From assembly GCA_023434465.1 (NCBI GenBank), contig JAEYSQ010000171.1, positions 1 to 19,139 of the forward strand: a stretch of 19,139 bases of DNA. Reading direction: 5' to 3'. Origin of the DNA: Actinomycetes bacterium. Lineage in GTDB: Bacteria; Actinomycetota; Thermoleophilia; Solirubrobacterales; 70-9. The notes beneath the pieces were generated by a model. That model saw only the letters and a list, made by a program, of their open reading frames with translations, was not told the DNA's origin and searched no databases. Shown in pieces: positions 1 through 6,415 of this stretch. Each line of letters opens with the position of its first letter. The stretch's first letter is position 1. A program made the position numbers and the translations under genes.

Positions 1-489
1 GACATTAGCCGGTCGCTCACCCTCCGGTGGCAGGACCCGATGACCATGGCTTCGAAGGGCCTGGAAATGGCCGGTCTCGACTACATGAAGGCCGTGAAGA
101 ACAGGGAGGTTCCTCCGCCGCCGATCGCGGTGCTGATGAACATGGCACCGACCGAGGTTTCCGAAGGACGGGCCGTCTTCTCGGCCCTGCCCGGCGAGGA
201 GCACTACAACCCGATCGGCGTGGTCCACGGCGGCTTCATGGCCACCCTGCTCGACTCGGTCGCCGGCTGCGCGGTCCACACGACTCTCGCGCTGGGCGAG
301 GCCTACACGACGCTCACCCTGGAGGTCAAGAACCTGCGGCCGCTGACCCGGGACACCGGCATGGTCCGGGCCGAGGGCGAGGTCGTCCACCGCGGCCGCC
401 GTCAGGCGACCGCGGACGCGAAGGTCTACGCGGACGACACCGGGAAGCTGCTCGCCAGCGCAACCTCGACCTGCATGATCATGAGCTGA
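1..489 (+). CDS. PaaI-family hotdog acyl-CoA thioesterase, 5' end outside the window
   Basis: Predicted to hydrolyse acyl-CoA thioesters in the cytosol as a hotdog-fold enzyme of the PaaI/YbgC type. The frame is open to the first base of the window, giving 162 visible residues. The residues before the first ATG (position 40) read LTLRWQDP, which resembles the conserved lead-in of this family, so I treat the gene as starting upstream rather than at 40. The diagnostic block is HYNPIGVVHGG (visible residues 68-78) followed by LLDS with Asp85, the hotdog helix carrying the usual catalytic acid. It ends in TGA at 487-489 and overlaps the end of the convergent pepA by 11 bp. The acyl substrate cannot be read from sequence. 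Family is confident; the true start is unseen. Confidence 0.88.
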   Translation, partial: DISRSLTLRWQDPMTMASKGLEMAGLDYMKAVKNREVPPPPIAVLMNMAPTEVSEGRAVFSALPGEEHYNPIGVVHGGFMATLLDSVAGCAVHTTLALGEAYTTLTLEVKNLRPLTRDTGMVRAEGEVVHRGRRQATADAKVYADDTGKLLASATSTCMIMS

Positions 490-1480
490 CCGACTCCGCG
501 GAGAGGTCGCGGGCGAGAGCGATGAGCAGGTGGACGCCGAAGCCGGTCGGGCCGCTGCCCCAGTATTCGCGGCCGGTGTCCCAGGCGGTGCCGGCGATGT
601 CGATGTGGGCCCAGGGCTTGCCTTCCGTGAACTCCTCGAGGAACGAACCGGCGTAGATCGTGCCGGCCTTGCGCTGGGCCGAAGCGTTGACCAGATCGGT
701 GATCTCGCCTTTGGTCAGGTTCTTGTATTCGTCGTGAAGCGGCAAACGCCAAACCAGCTCGCCGGTCCTTTCGGCCGCCTCGCCAACTTCGGCGGCCAGA
801 TCGTCGTCGTTTGAGATCAGGGCCGCATAAGTCGACCCGAGCCCGATCAGTACGGCACCGGTGAGCGTGGCGAGATCGACCATCCGGTCGGCCCCCTCCC
901 GGGCACAGTGGACCAGGGCGTCGGCGAGGATCAGGCGACCCTCGGCATCGGTATTGGTTACTTCGACCGTCTTTCCGTTGAGCTGGGTGATGATGTCGCC
1001 GGGCTTGAGCGCCGTCCCCGACGGCATGTTCTCGGTCGAGGGCAGCACCGCGATGATGTCGAGCGGCAACTCCAGCTCGGCGATCGCATTCACCGCCTCC
1101 AGCACCGCAGCACCACCGGACATGTCCATCTTCATCTCGTGCATGCCCGCCGAGGGCTTGATCGAGATTCCGCCCGTGTCGAAGGTGACCGACTTGCCGA
1201 TCAGTCCGAGCTTCTCGCCCGCTCCTTTGCCCGCGTACTTGAGCGTGATCAGCCGGGGCTCGACGTCCTCGCCGCCTTTGGAGACGGCCTCCAGTCCGCC
1301 CATGCCGGCCTTGCGGATCCCCTCACGGTCGAGGACCTCGATCGTGACCTTTGCGTGGCTGTCGGCGATCTCCCGGGCCCGGCCGGCCAGGTATTCCGGA
1401 GTGGCCTCGTTGGCCGGCAGGCTCTGCAGGTATCGGGCGCGGTTGCCCGAGTTGGCGACGACCTCGCCGACCCGGACCAT
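479..1480 (-). CDS. pepA: C-terminal catalytic piece of leucyl aminopeptidase
   Basis: This 333-residue reading frame starts at the first ATG after the TAG and holds the whole M17 catalytic domain. Metal ligands and catalytic residues by analogy with bovine and E. coli enzymes are Lys96 and Asp101 in GKSVTFDTGG, Lys108 in ISIKPS, Asp119 in MDMSGG, and Asp178, Glu180 and Arg182 in NTDAEGR. No substitution is seen at any of them. The ATG at 1480 has only a weak purine stretch upstream, so independent initiation is doubtful. Between the TAG and this ATG, 25 in-frame codons continue the family sequence. It converges on the thioesterase with an 11-bp overlap. Confidence 0.72.
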   Translation of the reverse strand: MVRVGEVVANSGNRARYLQSLPANEATPEYLAGRAREIADSHAKVTIEVLDREGIRKAGMGGLEAVSKGGEDVEPRLITLKYAGKGAGEKLGLIGKSVTFDTGGISIKPSAGMHEMKMDMSGGAAVLEAVNAIAELELPLDIIAVLPSTENMPSGTALKPGDIITQLNGKTVEVTNTDAEGRLILADALVHCAREGADRMVDLATLTGAVLIGLGSTYAALISNDDDLAAEVGEAAERTGELVWRLPLHDEYKNLTKGEITDLVNASAQRKAGTIYAGSFLEEFTEGKPWAHIDIAGTAWDTGREYWGSGPTGFGVHLLIALARDLSAESVSS

Positions 1481-1555
1481 TTCCGCGATGTCGAGACCGG
1501 TGTTGATCTCGACCGCCTTCAGGCTCGGCGACGCTTCCTCGCCGTCGCTACCCGA

Positions 1556-1558
1556 CTA
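1556..1558 (-). other. In-frame amber codon splitting pepA
   Basis: On the minus strand the codons read GAC CGC TAC TAG TCG GGT. The distance from here to the ATG at 1480 is 78 bases, a multiple of three, so there is no frameshift. Several other genes in the window end in TAG (those stopping at 4585, 5357, 5354, 9094, 13145 and 18840), so TAG is a normal stop codon here and genome-wide recoding is excluded. Confidence 0.9.
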
Positions 1559-1942
1559 GTAGCGGTCGAACTCGAAGGAGTCGAAACCGGCTCCTTCGAC
1601 CAGCGCCGCGGCGACCGCCCCGGGATCGATTCCGTCAGGAACGTCAGGTAGATCCCAGGCCAGTACTTCACCCTTGACCTGCTTCAGGGTTTTTTGTGAA
1701 ACGGCCCCGATTACGCGCGCCTTCTCGGGGCTGAACTCTGCCTTGTCGCCGAGGCCGATCACCGCCACCCGGGCGGGCTTGCCGGGATAAACGATGACCG
1801 TCGACTTGAACTCACCCGAAGCGTCCGCGGCACCGGCGGTGCTTCCGAGCGGCTCGGAAAGCTCGTCTCCTTCGAAGAGGCCGACGGCGACGAGGTCGGC
1901 GTCGAGTTCGGACAGGGCGACATCGGTGGTGTAGGCCTTCAT
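1556..1942 (-). CDS. pepA: N-terminal domain piece of leucyl aminopeptidase
   Basis: This 128-residue reading frame (MKAYTTDVALSEL at its start) corresponds to the M17 N-terminal alpha/beta domain, which in PepA contributes to hexamer assembly and carries no catalytic residues. It contains the typical strand-turn pattern around VAVIGLGDKAEF and ends ALVEGAGFDSFEFDRY at the TAG. On its own it should have no peptidase activity. An upstream in-frame ATG at 1993 exists, but the start at 1942 fits both the family and the leaderless promoter. Listed separately so that the two translatable halves can be found. Confidence 0.7.
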   Translation of the reverse strand: MKAYTTDVALSELDADLVAVGLFEGDELSEPLGSTAGAADASGEFKSTVIVYPGKPARVAVIGLGDKAEFSPEKARVIGAVSQKTLKQVKGEVLAWDLPDVPDGIDPGAVAAALVEGAGFDSFEFDRY

Positions 1943-1949
1943 CGGCCGG

Positions 1950-1955
1950 AGTGTA
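1950..1955 (-). promoter_or_regulatory. Leaderless -10 box for pepA
   Basis: On the minus strand, TACACT is followed by 7 nt (CCGGCCG) and then the ATG at 1942. A -10 box at this distance places transcription initiation on the start codon. No Shine-Dalgarno is visible, consistent with a leaderless mRNA. No convincing -35 is seen. Confidence 0.55.
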
Positions 1956-2001
1956 GACGCGGCTGCCGGCCAGGCGATCCCGGTATCGTCCATATTCCGC
2001 T

Positions 2002-2007
2002 TAGTTT
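2002..2007 (+). promoter_or_regulatory. Putative -10 box of the thiolase gene
   Basis: TAGTTT would place the transcript start near 2014, giving a leader of about 34 nt. Unlike the leaderless neighbours, this leader has a modest Shine-Dalgarno, TGAAAGG at 2037-2043, 4 nt before the ATG. It lies in the divergent pepA-thiolase intergenic region. Confidence 0.4.
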
Positions 2008-2047
2008 CGTCCTGTTACCGATTTCCCCTCGAGACCTGAAAGGCACC

Positions 2048-3223
2048 ATGGCCCGTACCGTCATCCTGAGCACCGCCCGCACCCCCTTCGGCAAGATGGG
2101 CGGTGGACTCGCCACCGTGAACGCAGCCGATCTCGGAGGTACCGCGATCGCCGGTGCGCTCGACCGGGCGGGCGTCGCCCCGGATCAGGTCGAGCAGGTC
2201 AGCTTCGGCCAGGTCATCCAGGCCGGCCAGGGCCAGATCCCATCCCGCCAGGCCCAGATCAAGGGCGGCATCCCGAAAGAGGTTCCTTCCGAAACCGTGA
2301 ACAAGGTCTGCGCCTCCGGCATGCGGGCCACCGGCCTGATCGACCAGGCGATCCGCTCCGGGGACATCGAGGTCGGTGTCGCGGGTGGAATGGAATCGAT
2401 GTCCGGGGCCCCGTACCTGCTGCCCGGCGCTCGCTCCGGCTTCCGCATGGGGGACGTAAAGTCGGTCGACTCGATGACCCACGACGGTCTGACCAACCCC
2501 TTCACCCACCTTCAGATGATCAACGAGGCCAGTGGCGTCTCGAACGAGCTCGGCATCGAGCGTGAGGACATGGACCGCTTTGCGGCCCGCTCGCACGAGC
2601 TCGCCGACAAGGCGCAGCAGTCCGGTGTCCTCGGCGAAGAGATCGTGCCGGTAACGGTCAAGGGCCGCAAGGGCGACACCGTCGTCGATGCCGACGAGGC
2701 GATCCGTCCCGACGCGACCGCCGAGAGCCTGGGCAAGCTGCGGGCGATCGGTGGCGACGACGCCACCCACACTGCCGGCAACGCTCCGGGTGTGAATGAC
2801 GGAGCCGGTGCTCTCGTCCTCGCTTCCGAAGAGTGGGCCGAGGCCAACGGCAAGGAGATCATGGGCACGATCATCGGTTACGGGCAGATCGGTGACGAGT
2901 ACGCCTGTCTCGCCAAAACCCCGGCTCTCGCCGCGAAAGCCGCGCTCGAGAAGGTCGGCAAGACTCCGGCCGACGTCGACGTCTGGGAGATCAACGAAGC
3001 CTTCGCCTCGGTCTCCCTCAACACCGTGAAGATGCTTGAGATCGACGAGGACAAGGTCAACGTCAACGGTGGTGCGATCGCCCTCGGCCACCCGATCGGC
3101 GCTTCCGGCGCCCGGGTGATCGGTGCCCTGGTTCGTGAGCTTCAGCGCCGCGGCGGCGGCCTCGGCTGCGCCGCGATCTGTTCCGGCGGCGGACAGGGCG
3201 ACGCGATTCTGGTTCAGGTCTGA
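2048..3223 (+). CDS. Acetyl-CoA C-acetyltransferase (thiolase)
   Basis: Thiolase II family enzyme of 391 residues, the usual length. It condenses two acetyl-CoA to acetoacetyl-CoA or cleaves 3-ketoacyl-CoA in the cytosol. Visible catalytic elements are Cys88 in VNKVCASGM (acyl carrier), the NEAF motif at 316-319, His348 in GGAIALGHPIGASGAR, and Cys378 in CSGGGQG. The substrate-loop segment reads TAGNAPGVNDGA, where SGxNDGA is more common; this is a tolerated variant. Small-subunit biosynthetic versus degradative use cannot be separated by sequence. It is transcribed away from pepA, and 24 nt separate its TGA from the putative start position of the CYTH-CHAD gene. Neighbouring thioesterase, acyl-CoA mutase and ETF genes suggest a role in acyl-CoA breakdown. 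Confidence 0.95.
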   Translation: MARTVILSTARTPFGKMGGGLATVNAADLGGTAIAGALDRAGVAPDQVEQVSFGQVIQAGQGQIPSRQAQIKGGIPKEVPSETVNKVCASGMRATGLIDQAIRSGDIEVGVAGGMESMSGAPYLLPGARSGFRMGDVKSVDSMTHDGLTNPFTHLQMINEASGVSNELGIEREDMDRFAARSHELADKAQQSGVLGEEIVPVTVKGRKGDTVVDADEAIRPDATAESLGKLRAIGGDDATHTAGNAPGVNDGAGALVLASEEWAEANGKEIMGTIIGYGQIGDEYACLAKTPALAAKAALEKVGKTPADVDVWEINEAFASVSLNTVKMLEIDEDKVNVNGGAIALGHPIGASGARVIGALVRELQRRGGGLGCAAICSGGGQGDAILVQV

Positions 3224-3234
3224 GCCCGACCGGG

Positions 3235-3240
3235 TACCTT
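3235..3240 (+). promoter_or_regulatory. Putative leaderless -10 box of the CYTH-CHAD gene
   Basis: TACCTT is followed by 7 nt (CACTGGC) and then the ATC codon at 3248. The geometry is the same as at pepA and the HAD gene, where the codon at this point is ATG. This supports 3248 as the ancestral start position. Confidence 0.45.
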
Positions 3241-3247
3241 CACTGGC

Positions 3248-4585
3248 ATCGCCACTGAAACCGAACGAAAATTCCTGGTAGAGGAACCCCCGGGTGACGT
3301 CACCTGGTCACCCGGGGTTCCGGTCCAGCAGGGTTACCTGGCGGTCCACCCGGAGTCAGAGGTCCGGCTGAGAAAGGCCGGGAACGATCTGACCCTGACC
3401 GTCAAGGGCGGTCACGGACAGTCCCGCAGCGAAACGGAGACGGCGATCGACCAGGCCGCTTTCGATCGGCTCTGGCCGGTTACGGTCGACCGGCGGATCG
3501 AGAAGCACCGGCGGAAGGTCGACCTGGAAGGCGGACTCGTTGCCGAGGTTGACACCTACTCCGGTGAGCTGACTGGAATCTCGGTGGTCGAAGTCGAGTT
3601 CGACTCGGCTGAAGCGGCGGCCGGGTTCTGGCCACCGGCCTGGTTCGGCCGCGAGCTGACCGGGGATCCGGCCTGGGCCAATCAGAGCCTGGCTAGCGTC
3701 GGACTGCCGGATAGACGACTCGAGCACCGGCTCCGTCCCGGGGAAGATCCCGGGACCGGTGTCTGCCGCGTGATCACAACCCGGGCCGCGGAAGCTGCGG
3801 CGGCAGCCCGGGCGGCCGGCGAGGCGGCTGATCCCGCATCCCAGGTGCACGAAGCGCGCAAGTGCCTCAAGAAGGTGCGTTCGGCCCTGAGGATGCTTCG
3901 TGGCGTGATCGATGACGGCCAGCGACAAACCGCCAACCAGACCTGCCGTGAGGCATCCCGGAGACTCGCCGGTGCCCGTGACGCCGAAGTGAAACTCGCG
4001 ACCCTCGAAACGATCGCTGCCGAGGGCACCGCTGCGGAACTTCGTCGTCACTTCGAGCGGGAGGCAGAGGAACACCGTGCCGAGTTGACCCCCCAGAGTC
4101 TCGGCGACGTGGCCAGGCAGATCGAGTCGGTGGCGCGCGATTTCCGGGGCCGGGAGCTGCCCGGGGCAGGTGAGGCGATCGCCGGCAACGTCGAGCGGAG
4201 CTACCGCCGGGGGCGCAAGGCGATGAAGAAGGCCGCAGAGGCCGGCCGGCCCGAAGATTTCCACCGCTGGAGAAAACGGGCCAAGGACCTCCGCTACCAG
4301 CTCGAGATCCTCGAACCGGAGGTTTCAGCATCCTTTGCCGATACCCGCAAACAGGTCGAGGAACTGGCTGATCTGCTCGGCGACCTCCACGATCTCGACG
4401 TGCTGGCCGAAGACCTCGAGCGGCGCGAACCCGGTTCCGATGACTTGGGGCGCCTGTCCGCGCTGATCGCCCAGGCTCGCGGAGCCAAGGCGCGGGACTG
4501 TCTCGAGCAAGGGCAGAAAATCTACGGTGCGAAATCGAAGCGATTCGCCAGATCACTCCGCAAGGAGCTCGGCCCAGCCGGCTAG
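3248..4585 (+). CDS. CYTH-CHAD domain protein with an ATC at the expected start
   Basis: Fusion of an N-terminal CYTH (triphosphate tunnel metalloenzyme) domain, about residues 1-115, and a C-terminal CHAD helical domain, about 180-440; 445 residues in all. CYTH domains bind or hydrolyse triphosphates, and CHAD domains are known to bind inorganic polyphosphate. The CYTH hallmark ETERKF begins at residue 4. CHAD is shown by VHEARKCLKKVRSALRMLR (from about residue 199) and HRWRKRAKDLRYQLEIL near the end, rich in conserved His/Arg/Lys. No ATG, GTG or TTG occurs in frame between the upstream stop (3221-3223) and GTG 3584. Starting at 3584 would delete nearly the whole CYTH domain. The natural start reads ATC-Ala-Thr-Glu where relatives have Met-Ala-Thr-Glu. 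Rare initiation codon, start-loss mutation and base-call error are all possible. It ends 19 nt before the HAD gene. Confidence 0.82.
   Translation: MATETERKFLVEEPPGDVTWSPGVPVQQGYLAVHPESEVRLRKAGNDLTLTVKGGHGQSRSETETAIDQAAFDRLWPVTVDRRIEKHRRKVDLEGGLVAEVDTYSGELTGISVVEVEFDSAEAAAGFWPPAWFGRELTGDPAWANQSLASVGLPDRRLEHRLRPGEDPGTGVCRVITTRAAEAAAAARAAGEAADPASQVHEARKCLKKVRSALRMLRGVIDDGQRQTANQTCREASRRLAGARDAEVKLATLETIAAEGTAAELRRHFEREAEEHRAELTPQSLGDVARQIESVARDFRGRELPGAGEAIAGNVERSYRRGRKAMKKAAEAGRPEDFHRWRKRAKDLRYQLEILEPEVSASFADTRKQVEELADLLGDLHDLDVLAEDLERREPGSDDLGRLSALIAQARGAKARDCLEQGQKIYGAKSKRFARSLRKELGPAG
3283..3321 (+). repeat. Strong inverted repeat inside the CYTH coding sequence
   Basis: Left arm GGAACCCCCGGGTGAC (3283-3298) pairs with right arm GTCACCCGGGGTTCC (3307-3321) over 15 pairs with one bulged C and an 8-nt loop. 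A nested 12-bp perfect palindrome GGTGACGTCACC (3293-3304) offers a competing fold, because GTCACC occurs twice (3299 and 3307). It lies 60-98 nt after the thiolase stop and 36 nt into the CYTH frame. No T-run follows. It could act as a terminator for thiolase transcripts, as an mRNA structure affecting CYTH expression, or be chance in G+C-rich coding DNA. Confidence 0.6.
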
Positions 4586-4591
4586 TCTCGT

Positions 4592-4597
4592 TAGTTT
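4592..4597 (+). promoter_or_regulatory. Leaderless -10 box for the HAD phosphatase gene
   Basis: TAGTTT is followed by 7 nt (CTTCGTC) and the ATG at 4605. No Shine-Dalgarno is present. It decides the start: in-frame upstream codons run back into the CYTH-CHAD gene and do not look like HAD sequence. Confidence 0.5.
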
Positions 4598-4604
4598 CTT
4601 CGTC

Positions 4605-5357
4605 ATGATTCAGGCGGCGTTTTTCGATCTCGACAAGACCCTGATGGCTGGATCCTCCGGCATGCAATTCGCCAAGGCCGCCCGCGAGCGGGGCCTGATC
4701 TCCCGGGCGCAGATTCTGCGCTGGGGTCGCGACCATGCCCGCTACCGAATCAAGGGGGCGACCGACGACGAAACCAACGAGATCCTCAAAGTAGCCCGGG
4801 AAACCCTTGCCGGCGTGTCCTACATCGAGATTTCGCGCATGTGGCCCGAGGTGCTGGCCGGCATCCTCCCACGGATCTATCCCGAGGTGCTGACCGAAGT
4901 CCACCGGCACCAGGACGAAGGGCGCCGCACCTACATCGTCAGTGCGGCCGGTTCCGACATGGTCGAGTCACTGGCGCAGGTTCTGGGGATGGACGGCGGC
5001 ATCGGCACCAGGTACGCAGTCGAGGACGGTGCCTACACCGGCGCCCTCGACGGACCCTTTGTGTACGGAGCCGGCAAGGTGACCGCGATCGAGGACCTGG
5101 CCGAAGCCGAGTCGATCGACCTCGAAGGTTCCTGGGCCTACTCCGACTCGGCCTCCGACCTGCCGATGATGAGGATGGTCGGTAATGCGGTGGCAGTCAA
5201 TCCCGACGCACTGCTGCTCGCAGAAGCCCGTCGGGAAGGCTGGGCGGTGATGCGCTTCGAGCGGCTCGGCCGCAACCTGGCGATTGGCGGCACGGTCACC
5301 GGGGCGCTCCTGGTCGGAGGCCTCGGCGGCTGGCTATCGAAACGCCGGACGGTCTAG
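4605..5357 (+). CDS. HAD-superfamily subfamily IB hydrolase with C-terminal membrane helix
   Basis: Predicted phosphomonoesterase of the SerB/CicA-like HAD-IB group, 250 residues. Motif I is FFDLDKTL, with nucleophile Asp8 and acid Asp10. Motif II is Ser113 in IVSAAGSD. Motif III Lys158 lies in GAGK, and motif IV is YSDSASDLPMM with Asp181 and Asp185. The helical cap between motifs I and II (about 15-100) is typical of the IB class. Residues 225-243 (LAIGGTVTGALLVGGLGGW) form a hydrophobic segment followed by SKRR, suggesting tail anchoring to the membrane with the enzyme in the cytosol; some HAD-IB proteins act on lipid phosphates, but the substrate is not readable here. The start ATG at 4605 gives MIQAAFFDLD, the normal HAD beginning. 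Its stop overlaps that of the convergent secreted-protein gene in the shared tetramer CTAG. Confidence 0.88.
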   Translation: MIQAAFFDLDKTLMAGSSGMQFAKAARERGLISRAQILRWGRDHARYRIKGATDDETNEILKVARETLAGVSYIEISRMWPEVLAGILPRIYPEVLTEVHRHQDEGRRTYIVSAAGSDMVESLAQVLGMDGGIGTRYAVEDGAYTGALDGPFVYGAGKVTAIEDLAEAESIDLEGSWAYSDSASDLPMMRMVGNAVAVNPDALLLAEARREGWAVMRFERLGRNLAIGGTVTGALLVGGLGGWLSKRRTV

Positions 5358-6325
5358 CAGCGCGGCAGTCTGGTCTTGATTCGGGTGGCACCGGCGTCGT
5401 TGACCGAGGTGATCCAGACCTGACGGAAGCCGGGCCGCGTCGCCTGGGTCGGGATCCGCACCGTGAAGTTGCGGCTGATCGTCCGCTTGAGGATCACCTT
5501 CTTGCCGAACTTGACCTTGGAGCGCGCAGTGTCGCCCGAGACTTTGACCTTGATCTGGAACTTTTTGGCCGAGCAGGAACGCTTGACCCGGGTGAACTTC
5601 GAGGTTGGCGGGGTCATGCGCTGATACGAGTTGAGCAGGTCATCGTTGACCACGTAAGCCAGGCCGTTGGCGGTGACCGTGGTCCGGTAGTCGTAGGAGC
5701 GGGGCCGGTAGCTCCAGCCGGCGGGCAGGTCGAGCCGGCTGCCCAGCGCCTTGAGGTCGCCGTATCGGAGGTCGGGATCGTTGATCCGTGCGTAGGACTG
5801 CATCACGTAGACGTGGCCCTCGGGATCGATCAGCTGGAAAGTGCGTTCAAACGGATGGATCGTGTAGGTGGTTTCCCGATTGACTTCGTTCGGGACGTAG
5901 TACTGCTCCCCGACCAGGGGCTCCCCGATCGGCGTGTTGAGCATCCCCCGAAGGCTCATCTTGATTCCGCCGAAGGTGAAGGTTTCACCGGAGGCTGTGT
6001 CGCCGGCGCCCTCGACGTGGTCGACGACCCAGTACCGGGGTCCGTTCAGGGACGAGGCGAAGGAGTGGAATTCCAGGTTCACCTGTTGTTCGGTCAGCGC
6101 GTTCCATTCGTCGGCCGGGCAGTCGTTCCAGCCCAGCGTGTTGTAGACGTGAGCGGTCACGACGCCGGGGCCCAGGGTGAAGGGAATGATCTCGCAGTAG
6201 CGGTAGTTCCTAAGCTCGTGGGGAGGGTCCGCCGTTTCGGCGTGGGCCGTGCTCGCCATGAAGCCGAACACCGCCGTCACCGCCATAGCGGTTGCGAGCA
6301 GTTTCGGGGCCAGGTTCGGGAACAC
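5354..6325 (-). CDS. Secreted protein of unknown function
   Basis: I do not recognise a named family. The 323-residue product starts with a clear signal peptide, a hydrophobic stretch from about residue 9 to 24 ending STAHA, with predicted cleavage after residue 29. The mature N-terminal part contains NYRYCEIIPF (Cys44), then HVYNTLGWNDCP (Cys69), a pair that could form a disulfide, followed by an aromatic-rich beta-strand-like region to about 235. The last 75 residues form a basic, beta-rich segment bounded by Cys251 and Cys323, the last residue, suggesting a small disulfide-closed domain. The start is GTG at 6325, with GGAGGAG (6337-6331) 5 nt upstream. It lies downstream of and co-directional with marR, with a palindromic operator candidate between them. 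No catalytic motif is evident. Confidence 0.85.
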   Translation of the reverse strand: MFPNLAPKLLATAMAVTAVFGFMASTAHAETADPPHELRNYRYCEIIPFTLGPGVVTAHVYNTLGWNDCPADEWNALTEQQVNLEFHSFASSLNGPRYWVVDHVEGAGDTASGETFTFGGIKMSLRGMLNTPIGEPLVGEQYYVPNEVNRETTYTIHPFERTFQLIDPEGHVYVMQSYARINDPDLRYGDLKALGSRLDLPAGWSYRPRSYDYRTTVTANGLAYVVNDDLLNSYQRMTPPTSKFTRVKRSCSAKKFQIKVKVSGDTARSKVKFGKKVILKRTISRNFTVRIPTQATRPGFRQVWITSVNDAGATRIKTRLPRC

Positions 6326-6330
6326 TGGGA

Positions 6331-6337
6331 CTCCTCC
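6331..6337 (-). promoter_or_regulatory. Shine-Dalgarno deciding the GTG start of the secreted protein
   Basis: GGAGGAG on the minus strand lies 5 nt before GTG at 6325. It supports a GTG start immediately before the signal peptide rather than one of the internal ATG codons. Confidence 0.7.
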
Positions 6338-6351
6338 TTCGAATCAAGAGA

Positions 6352-6367
6352 GTTGACGTACGTCAAC
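6352..6367. promoter_or_regulatory. Perfect 16-bp palindrome, candidate MarR operator
   Basis: GTTGACGTACGTCAAC equals its own reverse complement over all 16 bases. It lies just downstream of an A/T-rich -10-like box for the secreted-protein gene and about 49 nt after the end of marR. The size and symmetry suit a winged-helix dimer such as MarR, and the position would block transcription initiation. The link to this MarR is inference. Confidence 0.6.
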
Positions 6368-6369
6368 AA

Positions 6370-6376
6370 TAAATAA
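6370..6376 (-). promoter_or_regulatory. Putative -10 region of the secreted-protein gene
   Basis: The minus strand reads TTATTTA here, the most A/T-rich spot between marR and the secreted-protein gene. A start point about 7 nt downstream would fall inside the palindrome. No clear -35 is seen. Confidence 0.35.
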
Positions 6377-6415
6377 CCCGAACCGACCGGGAGTTGCGGT
6401 GAACCCCAGGTCCCC

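Larger units (their letters stand above)
479..1942 (-). pseudogene. pepA: Leucyl aminopeptidase (M17), interrupted by one in-frame TAG
   Basis: This is a complete M17 leucyl aminopeptidase reading frame apart from a single TAG at 1558-1556. Reading through gives about 487 residues, close to the roughly 500 usual for PepA, a hexameric two-metal enzyme that removes N-terminal residues from peptides. The N-terminal domain ends FEFDRY, then the stop, then SGSDGEEASPSLK in the same frame. Family members usually have a Lys after this DRY/DRF motif, so AAG to TAG is the simplest explanation. All metal and catalytic residues lie downstream and are intact. I choose the start at 1942 because a TACACT box lies exactly 7 nt upstream; an alternative ATG at 1993 would add 17 non-family-like residues. 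Whether this is a pseudogene, a split gene, readthrough or a base-call error cannot be decided here. Confidence 0.85.

Noticed and set aside
1556..1558. Amber recoding (pyrrolysine or reassigned TAG) to explain the pepA interruption
   Set aside because: TAG is the terminal stop of several other intact genes in the window, and no downstream element resembling a recoding signal is seen.
2015..3091. 358-codon minus-strand open frame opposite the thiolase
   Set aside because: A shadow of the thiolase frame. It lacks family motifs and would overlap the divergent promoter region.
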